NCBI GenBank assembly: GCA_035640155.1
Contig: DASQWR010000090.1
Coordinates: forward strand, 1 to 28,156
Reading direction: 5' to 3'
Length of the DNA: 28,156 nucleotides
Source: JALYQB01 sp035640155
GTDB lineage: Bacteria; Actinomycetota; Actinomycetes; Mycobacteriales; Pseudonocardiaceae
Positions 21,495 to 28,156 of this stretch are shown here, in pieces. The notes under the pieces are model-generated. The model was given only the letters and a program-made list of their open reading frames with translations, was not told the origin of the DNA and ran no database searches. How positions within the stretch are numbered: the stretch's first letter is position 1; each line of letters opens with the position of its first letter. The position numbers and the translations under genes are program-made.

Positions 21495-22496
21495 GTGCGG
21501 CTAGGCGTGCTCGACGTGGGCTCCAACACCGTCCATCTGCTGGTCGTGGACGCCCATCGGGGTGCCCACCCGACGGCGAAGAACTCCGAGAAGACCGTCC
21601 TGCGGCTGGCCGAGCAGATCAACTCCCACGGCAAGCTCACCCGGGACGGGGCCGACCGGCTGGTGCGCACCGTTGCCGACGCCGCGGCCACCGCTGCCGT
21701 GATGGACTGCGAGGACCTGATGGCGTTCGCCACCTCGGCCGTCCGGGAGGCGTCCAACGTGGATGCGGTGTTGGACCGTGTCCTCGCCGAGACCGGGGTC
21801 TCGCTGGAGGTACTCTCCGGGGAGCAGGAGGCCCGGCTGACGTTCCTCGCGGCGCGGCGCTGGTACGGCTGGTCGGCAGGACGGCTGCTGGTCCTCGACA
21901 TTGGCGGGGGGTCGCTGGAGGTCGCCTCCGGCGTCGACGAGGAACCCGACGTCGCGGTGTCCCTGGCGCTGGGCGCGGGCCGGCTCACCCGGGAGCGTCT
22001 GGGCGACGACCCACCCAGCAGGCAGGACCTGGAAGACGTGCGGGCATACCTCGTGGAGCAGCTCGCGGAGCCGGCCCGGACGGTGGCTGCGGCGGGCCAG
22101 CCCGACCGGGTGGTGGCCACGTCGAAGACGTTCCGCTCGCTGGCGCGGCTCACCGGTGCTGCCCCGTCGTCGGCTGGGCCACGGGTGCGACGTACCCTAG
22201 GCCACGCCGGGCTCCGTCAGGTAATCGCGTTCATCTCCAGGATGTCCACCGCCGACCTGGCCGAACTGGAAGGCGTCAGCGCCAGGCGGGCCCACCAGCT
22301 CGTCGCCGGTGCCCTCGTGGCGGACGCGGCGATGCGGGCGCTGTCGATCGAGGAGGTGCAGATCTGTCCGTGGGCACTGCGGGAGGGTGTGATCCTGCGG
22401 AGGCTGGACTGGCTGGACGGTATCGACCGGACGGCGCAGCAGGGGTGCCGTCCACCTCGGGGACCTGGACGGACCGCACTGCGGGGGGCACGGTGA
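21495..22496 (+). CDS. ppx: Ppx/GppA-family exopolyphosphatase
   Basis: These enzymes release phosphate from polyphosphate or convert pppGpp to ppGpp. The 333-residue protein has the ASKHA fold motifs: LDVGSNTVHLLV (6-17), FATSAVREASN, EVLSGEQEARLTF, the second phosphate motif VLDIGGGSLEVA, and a closing EVQICPWALREGVIL. Its length is close to M. tuberculosis Ppx1 (Rv0496), which occupies the same place downstream of regX3. It lacks the extra C-terminal domain of E. coli Ppx. The start is GTG 21495. The link to the phosphate two-component system upstream is functionally sensible, as polyphosphate is the phosphate store. Confidence 0.94.
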   Translation: MRLGVLDVGSNTVHLLVVDAHRGAHPTAKNSEKTVLRLAEQINSHGKLTRDGADRLVRTVADAAATAAVMDCEDLMAFATSAVREASNVDAVLDRVLAETGVSLEVLSGEQEARLTFLAARRWYGWSAGRLLVLDIGGGSLEVASGVDEEPDVAVSLALGAGRLTRERLGDDPPSRQDLEDVRAYLVEQLAEPARTVAAAGQPDRVVATSKTFRSLARLTGAAPSSAGPRVRRTLGHAGLRQVIAFISRMSTADLAELEGVSARRAHQLVAGALVADAAMRALSIEEVQICPWALREGVILRRLDWLDGIDRTAQQGCRPPRGPGRTALRGAR

Positions 22497-22512
22497 GGAA
22501 CGGTGAGCAACG

Positions 22513-23313
22513 ATGAACCGAACTAGCAAGCGTGATGACGGGACTCCCCGCAGGGAGAGTCAGCGGAGCGTGGCCGAGCTGCTCGCTCGCTACGGCGAGG
22601 CCCCCTCGGGGAGTCGTCGGCACCGTCGGCGCACAGCCGAGACCGAGGGCGGTCGCAGCGAGTCCGGCAGTGTGGCGCGGCACCGCCCGCCCCCGCCGGG
22701 CTCCCGTCGAGGGGCCGATCCCGCCCGGGCAGCCCGCCTCTCCCCGGCGCCCACCGAGGACTCCCGCCTCGACCCGTCGCTGCGCGATCCTGCCCTGGCC
22801 CCGACGCCGTTACCCGGGGCCGGACGACCGCGGGGGGGCGAGCCGCCCGCCGGCCTCGCCCCCCGCCCCGGTGGCTCCGTGATCGCGCTCACACCCGGCG
22901 CGGAAACGCCAGGATTCGTGCGGGAGCCCGCCGCTCCGGCTCCCGGGGATCCCGGCTTCGACGACCTGCGCGCCGTTCGCGAACCGCACCGGGACGAGGG
23001 CCACCACCAGCAGGTCGGCTACCACGGCGAGGAACCCGAGGACGAGTTGTCGTCGGCCCGCGAGTGGGCGGTGGTAGCCGGTCAGGTGGGTCTCGGGGTG
23101 GTTGGTGGCGCCGCGCTCTGGCTGGTCTGCGAGTGGCTGTGGCAGAGCATCCCGGTGCTGGCGCTGGTCGTCGCCCTGCTCGTGATCACCAGCTTGGTCT
23201 GGGTGGTCCGCTATGTCCGCAAGACCGAGGACCTGCAGACCACGGTGATCGCCGTCCTGGTCGGGCTGTTCGTCACGGTGTCGCCGGCGGCGCTGCTGCT
23301 GGTCGGGCGATAG
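22513..23313 (+). CDS. Membrane protein with long disordered N-terminus (Rv0497-like)
   Basis: The 266-residue protein has about 180 residues of Pro/Arg/Gly-rich, probably disordered cytoplasmic sequence, starting with a conserved-looking SVAELLARYG near residue 19. Three membrane helices follow at about 186-207, 213-233 and 243-264. ATG 22513 comes 16 bases after the ppx stop, with GAGGA overlapping that stop. In mycobacteria Rv0497, a membrane protein, follows ppx1 in the same place. No function is known to me. The N-terminal block SVAELLARYG recurs in other actinobacterial membrane proteins and may be a docking motif. Confidence 0.83.
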   Translation: MNRTSKRDDGTPRRESQRSVAELLARYGEAPSGSRRHRRRTAETEGGRSESGSVARHRPPPPGSRRGADPARAARLSPAPTEDSRLDPSLRDPALAPTPLPGAGRPRGGEPPAGLAPRPGGSVIALTPGAETPGFVREPAAPAPGDPGFDDLRAVREPHRDEGHHQQVGYHGEEPEDELSSAREWAVVAGQVGLGVVGGAALWLVCEWLWQSIPVLALVVALLVITSLVWVVRYVRKTEDLQTTVIAVLVGLFVTVSPAALLLVGR

Positions 23314-23337
23314 GTGAGCACGCGCTAGCGTGCGCAT

Positions 23338-24258
23338 GTGTTGCGCTCGCTGATCCTGGCTGCGGCCGGGAACCACACCCTGCGGACCGTGCTCACCTCC
23401 CTCCCGGGCAGCCGTGGCGTGGTGCGCCGGTTCGTCGCCGGGGACACCATCGACGACGCGGTGAGGACCGCCGCCGCGTTGGCGGCTGACGGGATGGCCG
23501 TGACGCTCGACCACCTCGGTGAGAACGTCACCGACGCCGACGGCGCGGAGGCCACCGTGCAGGCGTACCTGGGTCTGCTGCACCGGTTGCACGTCGACGG
23601 GCTCGCCCGTCGCGCCGAGGTGAGCGTGAAGCTCTCCGCGACCGGGCAGTCGGTGCACGAGGCGCTGGCCCTGGAGAACGTCTCCCGGATCTGCGCAGCC
23701 GCCGAGCAGGCCGGCACCACGGTGACGCTGGATGCCGAGGACCACACCACCACCGACTCCAGACTGCGGGTGCTCGCGGAGCTGCGCCGCAGCTGGCCGT
23801 CGACCGGGGCGGTGCTGCAGTCCTACCTGCGTCGCACCGAGCAGGATTGCCATGGGCTGGCCGTCCAGGGTTCCCGGGTACGGTTGTGCAAGGGCGCCTA
23901 CGCCGCACCACCCGACGTCGCGTTCACCGACCCGCAGGACGTCGCCCTGAGCTTCGTGCGGTGCGCGAACGTGCTCCTCGCCGGTCCCGGTTTCCCGATG
24001 TTCGCGACCCACGACCCGCGGCTGGTCGACGTCGTGACGGAGCGGGCCCAGTGGTTCGACCGGGAGCCGGGCAGCTTCGAGTACCAGATGCTCTACGGGG
24101 TGCGTCCCGCCGAGCAGCGACGGCTCGTCGCCGGCGGGGCGACCGTCCGGATCTACCTGCCCTACGGGTCGGACTGGTACGGGTACCTGCTGCGCCGGCT
24201 CGCCGAGCGACCCGCGAACCTCGCCTTCCTCCTGCGTTCCCTGGTGTCCACCCGGTGA
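23338..24258 (+). CDS. Proline dehydrogenase (monofunctional, FAD-dependent)
   Basis: PRODH oxidises proline to pyrroline-5-carboxylate and passes electrons through FAD to the quinone pool. The 306-residue protein forms the expected barrel with VSVKLSATG, LDAEDHTTTDSRL, LQSYLRRTEQD, VRLCKGAYA, FATHDPRLV, YQMLYGVR and the proline-binding end YLLRRLAERPAN. Length fits the stand-alone bacterial type rather than bifunctional PutA. The start is GTG 23338, 24 bases after the membrane-protein gene. The partner P5C dehydrogenase is not present; instead proC, which runs the opposite reaction, begins 31 bases downstream. Confidence 0.95.
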   Translation: MLRSLILAAAGNHTLRTVLTSLPGSRGVVRRFVAGDTIDDAVRTAAALAADGMAVTLDHLGENVTDADGAEATVQAYLGLLHRLHVDGLARRAEVSVKLSATGQSVHEALALENVSRICAAAEQAGTTVTLDAEDHTTTDSRLRVLAELRRSWPSTGAVLQSYLRRTEQDCHGLAVQGSRVRLCKGAYAAPPDVAFTDPQDVALSFVRCANVLLAGPGFPMFATHDPRLVDVVTERAQWFDREPGSFEYQMLYGVRPAEQRRLVAGGATVRIYLPYGSDWYGYLLRRLAERPANLAFLLRSLVSTR

Positions 24259-24289
24259 TCGACCCGTCAGCCGTGAGACGCTGCCGGCC

Positions 24290-25108
24290 ATGACCACCAT
24301 TGCTGTGCTGGGTGCCGGGAAGATCGGCGAGGCGCTGCTGGTCGGGCTGCTCGCGGCCGGGCGCAGCCCCGCACAGCTGATGTTCACCGAGCGTCACCCG
24401 GAGCGCGCCGCGCATCTGGAGCAGACCTACGGTGTGCGCGCAGTGCGCGTCGTGGTCGCGGCTCGCGAGGCCGACGTGCTGGTTGTCGCGGTCAAGCCGC
24501 AGGACATCGACCCGCTGCTGGTCGAGCTGGCGGAGGCGATCGTCCCGAGCGTGAAGCCGCCCCTCGTGATGAGCCTGTGTGCCGGCCTGCCCACCGCGCT
24601 TTACCAGCGTTGGCTGCCCGAGGGCGCGCCCGTGGTGCGGGTGATGCCGAACACCCCGATGCTCGTCGGCGAGGCGATGAGTGCGATCTCGCCCGGCAGC
24701 TACGCGACCGAGGCCGACCTGGTGCTGGCCGAGGAGCTGTTGGGCTGCGTCGGCAAGGTGCTGCGGGTGCCCGAGTCGCAGCAGGACGCCGTCACTGCGC
24801 TGTCCGGGTCCGGCCCGGCGTACTTCTTCTACCTCGTCGAGGCGATGATCGACGCCGGGATCCTGCTCGGGTTGCCGCGGCCGATGGTCACCGAGTTGAT
24901 CACCCAGTCGGCCGTGGGGGCAGCACGGATGCTACGCGAGTCCGGTGAGCACCCCGTGTCGCTGCGGGAAGCGGTCACCTCCCCGGCCGGGACGACGATC
25001 ATGGCGATCCGGGAGCTGGAGAACCACGGCGTGCGGGCGGCGCTGCTCGCGGCGATCGAGGCTGCCCGGGACCGCTCGGTGCAGCTGGGTCGGACCTACA
25101 GCGACTGA
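24290..25108 (+). CDS. proC: Pyrroline-5-carboxylate reductase
   Basis: ProC performs the last step of proline synthesis, NAD(P)H-dependent reduction of P5C. The 272-residue protein has the Rossmann motif VLGAGKIGEALL (6-17), VVAVKPQDI, VRVMPNTPMLVGE, ALSGSGPAYFF and the C-terminal SPAGTT...LENHGVRAALLAAIEAA. This is a full-length, normal set. ATG 24290 gives MTTIAVLGAGK. It is the backbone gene corresponding to mycobacterial Rv0500. A two-copy 14-base repeat follows its stop. Confidence 0.97.
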   Translation: MTTIAVLGAGKIGEALLVGLLAAGRSPAQLMFTERHPERAAHLEQTYGVRAVRVVVAAREADVLVVAVKPQDIDPLLVELAEAIVPSVKPPLVMSLCAGLPTALYQRWLPEGAPVVRVMPNTPMLVGEAMSAISPGSYATEADLVLAEELLGCVGKVLRVPESQQDAVTALSGSGPAYFFYLVEAMIDAGILLGLPRPMVTELITQSAVGAARMLRESGEHPVSLREAVTSPAGTTIMAIRELENHGVRAALLAAIEAARDRSVQLGRTYSD

Positions 25109-25115
25109 ACCCAGT

Positions 25116-25143
25116 CTGATCTCCTGGGCTTGATCTCTTGGGC
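25116..25143. repeat. 14-bp tandem repeat after proC
   Basis: Units 25116-25129 and 25130-25143 differ at two positions. The 146-base gap up to the HTH gene otherwise shows no clear promoter or operator. Confidence 0.75.
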
Positions 25144-25254
25144 CGGCAGTCGCACGAGTCACGTCCGTCCCGCTACCCTCACCCGTACATGAGCGCGTCA
25201 GCTCCGCAGGGTGGGGAAGCCCGGCGGCACAGCGCGTGGTGAGGACGATGACCT

Positions 25255-25461
25255 ATGCCGATGAACGAGGAAGCCGGGCCTCCCGCAATGCAGTTCCTCA
25301 CGGTCGCCGAGGTGGCCGCGATGATGCGAGTGTCCAAGATGACGGTTTATCGACTGGTACACGCGGGTGAGCTGCCCGCGGTGCGCGTCGGCCGTTCCTT
25401 CCGGGTACCGGAGAAGGCGGTGCATGGCTACCTGGAGAACGCCTACTTCGATGCGGGCTGA
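25255..25461 (+). CDS. BldC/excisionase-like MerR-type HTH protein
   Basis: This 68-residue protein is almost entirely a winged HTH: FLTVAEVAAMMRVSKMTVYR, LVHAGELPAVRVGRSFRVPE, then a short helix. It belongs to the DNA-binding excisionase/BldC-like group. In mycobacteria the equivalent gene (Rv0500A) stands between proC and the bS22 gene, exactly as here, so it is a chromosomal regulator and not a phage excisionase. ATG 25255 is used; ATG 25288 is a shorter alternative right at the conserved start. BldC proteins bind DNA cooperatively on direct repeats and control development in Streptomyces; the role here is inferred. Confidence 0.9.
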   Translation: MPMNEEAGPPAMQFLTVAEVAAMMRVSKMTVYRLVHAGELPAVRVGRSFRVPEKAVHGYLENAYFDAG

Positions 25462-25578
25462 CAGCACCGGTCACCGGGTCCACAACGAGCTCCCGTACCG
25501 TGGGGGCCTGCGGGTGCACTGACGGGGCGTGCCCGGCGACCACGTCGAGATGTTTCCGAGAACGCGAGGAGGCCGGGC

Positions 25579-25680
25579 ATGGGCTCGGTGATCAAGAAGC
25601 GCCGCAAGCGCATGTCCAAGAAGAAGCACCGCAAGCTGCTGCGCAAGACACGCGTGCAGCGTCGTAAGCTCGGAAAGTGA
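25579..25680 (+). CDS. Small ribosomal subunit protein bS22
   Basis: A 33-residue, extremely basic peptide begins MGSVIKKRRKRMSKKKHRKL and ends QRRKLGK. This is the actinobacterial bS22 (AURKAIN-type) protein, seen bound to the small subunit in mycobacterial ribosome structures. ATG 25579 has GAGGAGG about six bases upstream. It follows the HTH gene by 117 bases, matching mycobacterial Rv0500A-Rv0500B order. Its small size makes it easily missed. Codon use (AAG, CGC) is typical of a highly expressed gene. Confidence 0.95.
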   Translation: MGSVIKKRRKRMSKKKHRKLLRKTRVQRRKLGK

Positions 25681-25772
25681 CGCTCGCCGGTCAGGCGCGC
25701 TCGCGGTGGCGGTAGGCCGTTCCCGCTGCGACCGCACCCAATCCCCGTACGGACCGGCACTCCGATCCGGAG

Positions 25773-26027
25773 GGTCACCAGCCACACCCGCCGGCCGGCG
25801 TCGAGATGCATCTGGGCGAGCGCGGGAGTACCGACCCGGATCCGTCAGCCATGAGCTCGGTGAAGATGTCCTCGCCGAGTTCCACCAGTTCCTCGATGGG
25901 CTGGCCGGTGACGAAGGACAGCGCTCGTTGAGGGGTGGCACCCATCCAGTCGAGGCCGGGTTCGCGACCGCCCGACCCGGAACCTGAGCTGTTGCCAGAC
26001 GAACGTGGCCAGGTGGGCCGGAAGGGC
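25773..26027 (-). pseudogene. Relic of a SerB-like HAD-IB phosphatase
   Basis: Read on the minus strand in three frames, the stretch gives ALPAHLATFVWQQLRFRVG, then EPGLDWMGATPQRALSFVTG with QPIEELVELGEDIFTELMAD, then GTPALAQMHLDAGRRVWLVT. This is the cap region and the start of the second catalytic loop of SerB-like HAD-IB phosphatases (LAQMHLDAGRRVWLVTATP in intact forms). Frames change near 25970 (about one extra base) and near 25843 (one base lost). The nucleophile motif D-x-D-x-T at the 5' end and everything after LVT are missing. It fills the 361 bases between bS22 and the DUF5667 gene. A gene of this type stands near this locus in mycobacteria (serB1). Confidence 0.75.
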
Positions 26028-26041
26028 GCCGGCTGACCGAA

Positions 26042-27346
26042 TCAGCGACCCCCGAGGCCCGCCTCACCCAGCAGCGGGGGCAGCGAGACGTCGGGCAGGA
26101 GCATCGGCGGGAGCACGAGCCGCGGCGGCGGCGTCGGGATCCCGTCCTCCGGTAGCGGCGCGCCCTCGGAAGGGTCCGGAGGACGCAGCAGGTCGCTCAG
26201 GCGTGGGGGACCCGGGTTTGCCTCGCCCTCGAGCTCCTCGGCTGGGAGCTGCTCGCCGGGGACAGGGGTCGCAGGCGCTGCCGGAGCGCTGCCCACCGGT
26301 GCTCCGGCGATCCCGGGTACCTCCGGCAACGAGATGGCCGAGGTCGCTTCGTCGAGCGGACGGCGAGCGCACGGGTCGTCGTCGGGCAGCGGACCGAGGT
26401 CGTCGCTCACTTCAGAGGCCACGTTCTCGCATCCGGCACGCTGGTCGAGGGCCTCGACCCGATCCTGCACGCGGGCCAGCAGATCAAGCGAGCCGCTGAG
26501 GCGAGAGCTGGCCTCCGGTGGCAGCGCTGCCCGCAGTTCGCCGAGCCGCTCCTGCTGCTGCGAGACCCAACCGAGCAGTGCGGGCAGCACGTCCTGATCA
26601 CCGTCGGCAGCCGTCGACGTGAACAACCGGGAACCGGCCGCCGCGTCGGCGTCGAAGTCGTCGAGCAGGTCGAGGAACCGCGCGGTGGTTCCGCCCGTGG
26701 TGCCAACCTCGGCCGCCAGTGCTTCGATCTCGTCCACCCGGGCGGTGGCGAACTCGAGGTGCTTGAACGCGCGCGACTCCTCGCCGAACGTCATGCCCAG
26801 TTCGGCGGACTCGACACTGCGCTTGACGCGGTAGAGCGCATCGCCGGGCAGCGCGTCCTGGGAGAGCAGCAGGCTAGTCCCGGACAGCGACAGGAACAGG
26901 CACAGGGAGGCTGCGGCTACTACCGTCCGGTTGCGAGCCTCGACGCCCACCGACGCGCGGTGCCGGCCCCGATGCCGTCGGGCGGACGTCCCCGGTGTCA
27001 CCGATCCGCCAGGCGCGAACAGTGCCACTCGCGACCCTGACTCCTCGGCGACCCGGCCGGCATGGGCTGGCTCGGCACCTGGATTCGTTACGGCGGCATT
27101 CTCGCCGTCGGCCGCCCCGCCGGCAGCGAGCCCGGCCATGACACGCTGGCGGATCCGGTCCACTTCGTCGGGCCGGGGCCCGGCCACTGCCCCGGCCCGA
27201 CGCAATGCAGCGACGACGGCCAGTTCACGCTCCAGGGCGTGGTCGTTCAGTTCGCGCACCCCGCGATCCACGGCACGAGCGAAATGTTCCTGCCGCGATC
27301 CCGGCCCGTCGGGCCACCGACGTGCGGTCCTGCGCGTCGTCCTCAC
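26042..27346 (-). CDS. DUF5667 membrane protein, RsbN-like anti-sigma candidate
   Basis: With the start at GTG 27346 the protein has 434 residues. The start is uncertain, since no good ribosome site is seen and TTG 27382 is also open. An N-terminal cytoplasmic helix (ARAVDRGVRELNDHALEREL) could be the sigma-binding part. One membrane helix lies at about 141-162 (VVAAASLCLFLSLSGTSLLL). The DUF5667 hallmark ALPGDALYRVKRSVESAELG follows, then a helical extracytoplasmic region and a long Pro-rich C-terminus. In Streptomyces the membrane protein RsbN is encoded next to and restrains BldN. The adjacent BldN-type sigma gene 79 bases upstream supports the same pairing here, as inference. Confidence 0.8.
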   Translation of the reverse strand: MRTTRRTARRWPDGPGSRQEHFARAVDRGVRELNDHALERELAVVAALRRAGAVAGPRPDEVDRIRQRVMAGLAAGGAADGENAAVTNPGAEPAHAGRVAEESGSRVALFAPGGSVTPGTSARRHRGRHRASVGVEARNRTVVAAASLCLFLSLSGTSLLLSQDALPGDALYRVKRSVESAELGMTFGEESRAFKHLEFATARVDEIEALAAEVGTTGGTTARFLDLLDDFDADAAAGSRLFTSTAADGDQDVLPALLGWVSQQQERLGELRAALPPEASSRLSGSLDLLARVQDRVEALDQRAGCENVASEVSDDLGPLPDDDPCARRPLDEATSAISLPEVPGIAGAPVGSAPAAPATPVPGEQLPAEELEGEANPGPPRLSDLLRPPDPSEGAPLPEDGIPTPPPRLVLPPMLLPDVSLPPLLGEAGLGGR

Positions 27347-27425
27347 CGCCTTTGGCCCCCTCGGTCGCCCTGATTCGAGCAACGAATGGCAGGGGGGGCG
27401 GTTACGTCACCCGGATTGGTGACTC

Positions 27426-28085
27426 TCATCGCAGGCCCTCTGGCAGGAGCTGGGCGAGCCGACGGACGGCCCGGTGCTGCAGGGCCTTGATCGCGCCCTC
27501 GTTGCGATCCATCAGAGCGGCCGTCTCGGCGACCGATCGCCCTTGCATGAACCGGAGGGTGATGCACTGTTGTTGGTCGTCGCCGAGTTGGGCGACGCAC
27601 CGCAGCAGTTCGGCATACGTCGCCTCCGTCACCACGTGGTGTTCTGGCCCGCGGTCGGTGTGCCCCGGATCAGTGATCTCGGCGGTGGTCACCTCGAGGC
27701 GGTACCGGCTCGACTTGACGTGGTCGAGTACCAGGTTACGCGCGATGGTGACGAACCAGGCGCCGACGTCGCGACCCTGGTAGCTCACCGACGAGATCCG
27801 CCGCAGTGCCCGCAGGAACGTCTCGCTGGTCAGGTCCTCGGCGAGTGCGCGGTCGCCGACGCGGTAGAGGACGTAGCGGAAGACGACGTCGACGTAGTGG
27901 TCGTAGAGCTGACCGAAGGCGTGCTGGTCGCCGGTTTGCGCAGCCTGGACCAGCTCCCAGGTGCTGTCCGGCGCTCCGGTGCCGGCGCTGCCCCCGCCGT
28001 CCGGCGCGGCGCCGTCCGGCGCGCCGCCATCCGGTGCGCGCGGATGGGACAACGGGTGCGAGCCGGGGCGGATGGTGGCGCTCAC
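27426..28085 (-). CDS. ECF-type sigma factor, BldN/ShbA group
   Basis: The 219-residue sigma factor has region 2 at about 52-115 (AFGQLYDHYVDVVFRYVLYR, DLTSETFLRALRRI) and region 4 at about 155-215 (LLRCVAQLGDDQQQCITLRF, then a helix-turn-helix MDRNEGAIKALQHRAVRRL). The NEGAIKALQ recognition helix is typical of the BldN/ShbA group. Some 40 N-terminal residues are Gly/Pro/Ala/Asp-rich and contain a 15-base repeated unit; they may be processed or disordered. BldN itself is made with an N-terminal extension that is removed. The start is GTG 28085, with weak ribosome binding. The 71 bases beyond, to the window edge, show nothing. It is probably held at the membrane by the DUF5667 protein coded next. 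Confidence 0.9.
   Translation of the reverse strand: MSATIRPGSHPLSHPRAPDGGAPDGAAPDGGGSAGTGAPDSTWELVQAAQTGDQHAFGQLYDHYVDVVFRYVLYRVGDRALAEDLTSETFLRALRRISSVSYQGRDVGAWFVTIARNLVLDHVKSSRYRLEVTTAEITDPGHTDRGPEHHVVTEATYAELLRCVAQLGDDQQQCITLRFMQGRSVAETAALMDRNEGAIKALQHRAVRRLAQLLPEGLR
27996..28040. repeat. Three 15-bp repeats in the sigma factor N-terminus
   Basis: Three imperfect units with 15-base period, beginning at 27996, 28011 and 28026, share GCC(G/A)TCCGG. They encode PDGGA/PDGAA/PDGG in the N-terminal extension. Confidence 0.75.
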
Positions 28086-28156
28086 CGAGCAGGGGCACCT
28101 GCAGGACCGTCACAACGGTCCCGACTCGGTGGTCGCCCGCGTCTGCAGCGCAGGCA

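Noticed and set aside
25255..25461. HTH gene as a phage excisionase
   Set aside because: Although of excisionase-like fold, it sits between proC and bS22 as in mycobacteria, and no integrase or att site is nearby.
1..28156. tRNA, rRNA or CRISPR arrays
   Set aside because: No cloverleaf-like segment with a GGTTCRA-type T-loop in a plausible setting, no rRNA signature and no regularly spaced repeats were found; the repeats present are short adjacent duplications.
1..28156. General sequencing error as the cause of all frameshifts
   Set aside because: Frameshifts cluster in the ligase and serB-like relics, while large neighbouring genes such as mshA, metK, senX3 and the NlpC/P60 gene are intact. 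It remains possible for single sites.

Overview
The window is high-GC actinobacterial DNA, most like the Pseudonocardiales or a near relative (inferred). The signs are mycothiol genes (mshA and a stump of mscR), a SenX3-RegX3 phosphate two-component system, type VII secretion partner proteins, the tiny ribosomal protein bS22, a BldC-like HTH protein and a BldN-type sigma factor beside a DUF5667/RsbN-like protein. No rRNA, tRNA, CRISPR, transposase or integrase was seen.

Layout. 1-271: a collapsed mscR/metallo-beta-lactamase-fold locus. 429-3180: a DoxX protein with a basic repeat tail, a CsbD stress protein behind a SigF/SigB-type promoter, a small metallophosphoesterase, and an HhH-PHP protein. 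3214-6964 (minus): a type VII secretion-associated operon, in order EspC-like protein, WXG-like-NlpC/P60 hydrolase, two YbaB-like proteins and an acidic protein. 7035-9090: a TetR-DoxX-VOC operon divergent from a DUF4188 gene, with a palindromic operator between them. 9101-10721 (minus): purine nucleoside phosphorylase and a short-chain dehydrogenase. 10759-12554: mshA and ybjN. 12555-18805: an insertion. 18806-25680: gpmA, senX3, regX3, ppx, a membrane protein, proline dehydrogenase, proC, an HTH gene and bS22. 25773-28085 (minus): a serB-like relic, a DUF5667 protein and a BldN-type sigma factor.

The backbone mshA-ybjN-gpmA-senX3-regX3-ppx-membrane protein-proC-HTH-bS22 follows the gene order I know from mycobacteria (Rv0486 to Rv0500B). 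It is broken once, between ybjN and gpmA, by about 6.2 kb. That segment holds a wrecked acyl-CoA ligase, an atypical metK overlapping an adenosine kinase, an antitoxin whose MazF toxin is cut to a stump, and a MetE-like methyltransferase. Together these suggest a S-adenosylmethionine regeneration or methylation island acquired and then eroded.

Two further themes run through the window. Four loci are broken or residual (mscR/MBL, ligase, mazF, serB-like), while their direct neighbours are intact. Several intact genes carry in-frame tandem duplications of 15, 18 or 42 bases. Assignments rest on reading motifs by eye; no database search was run.
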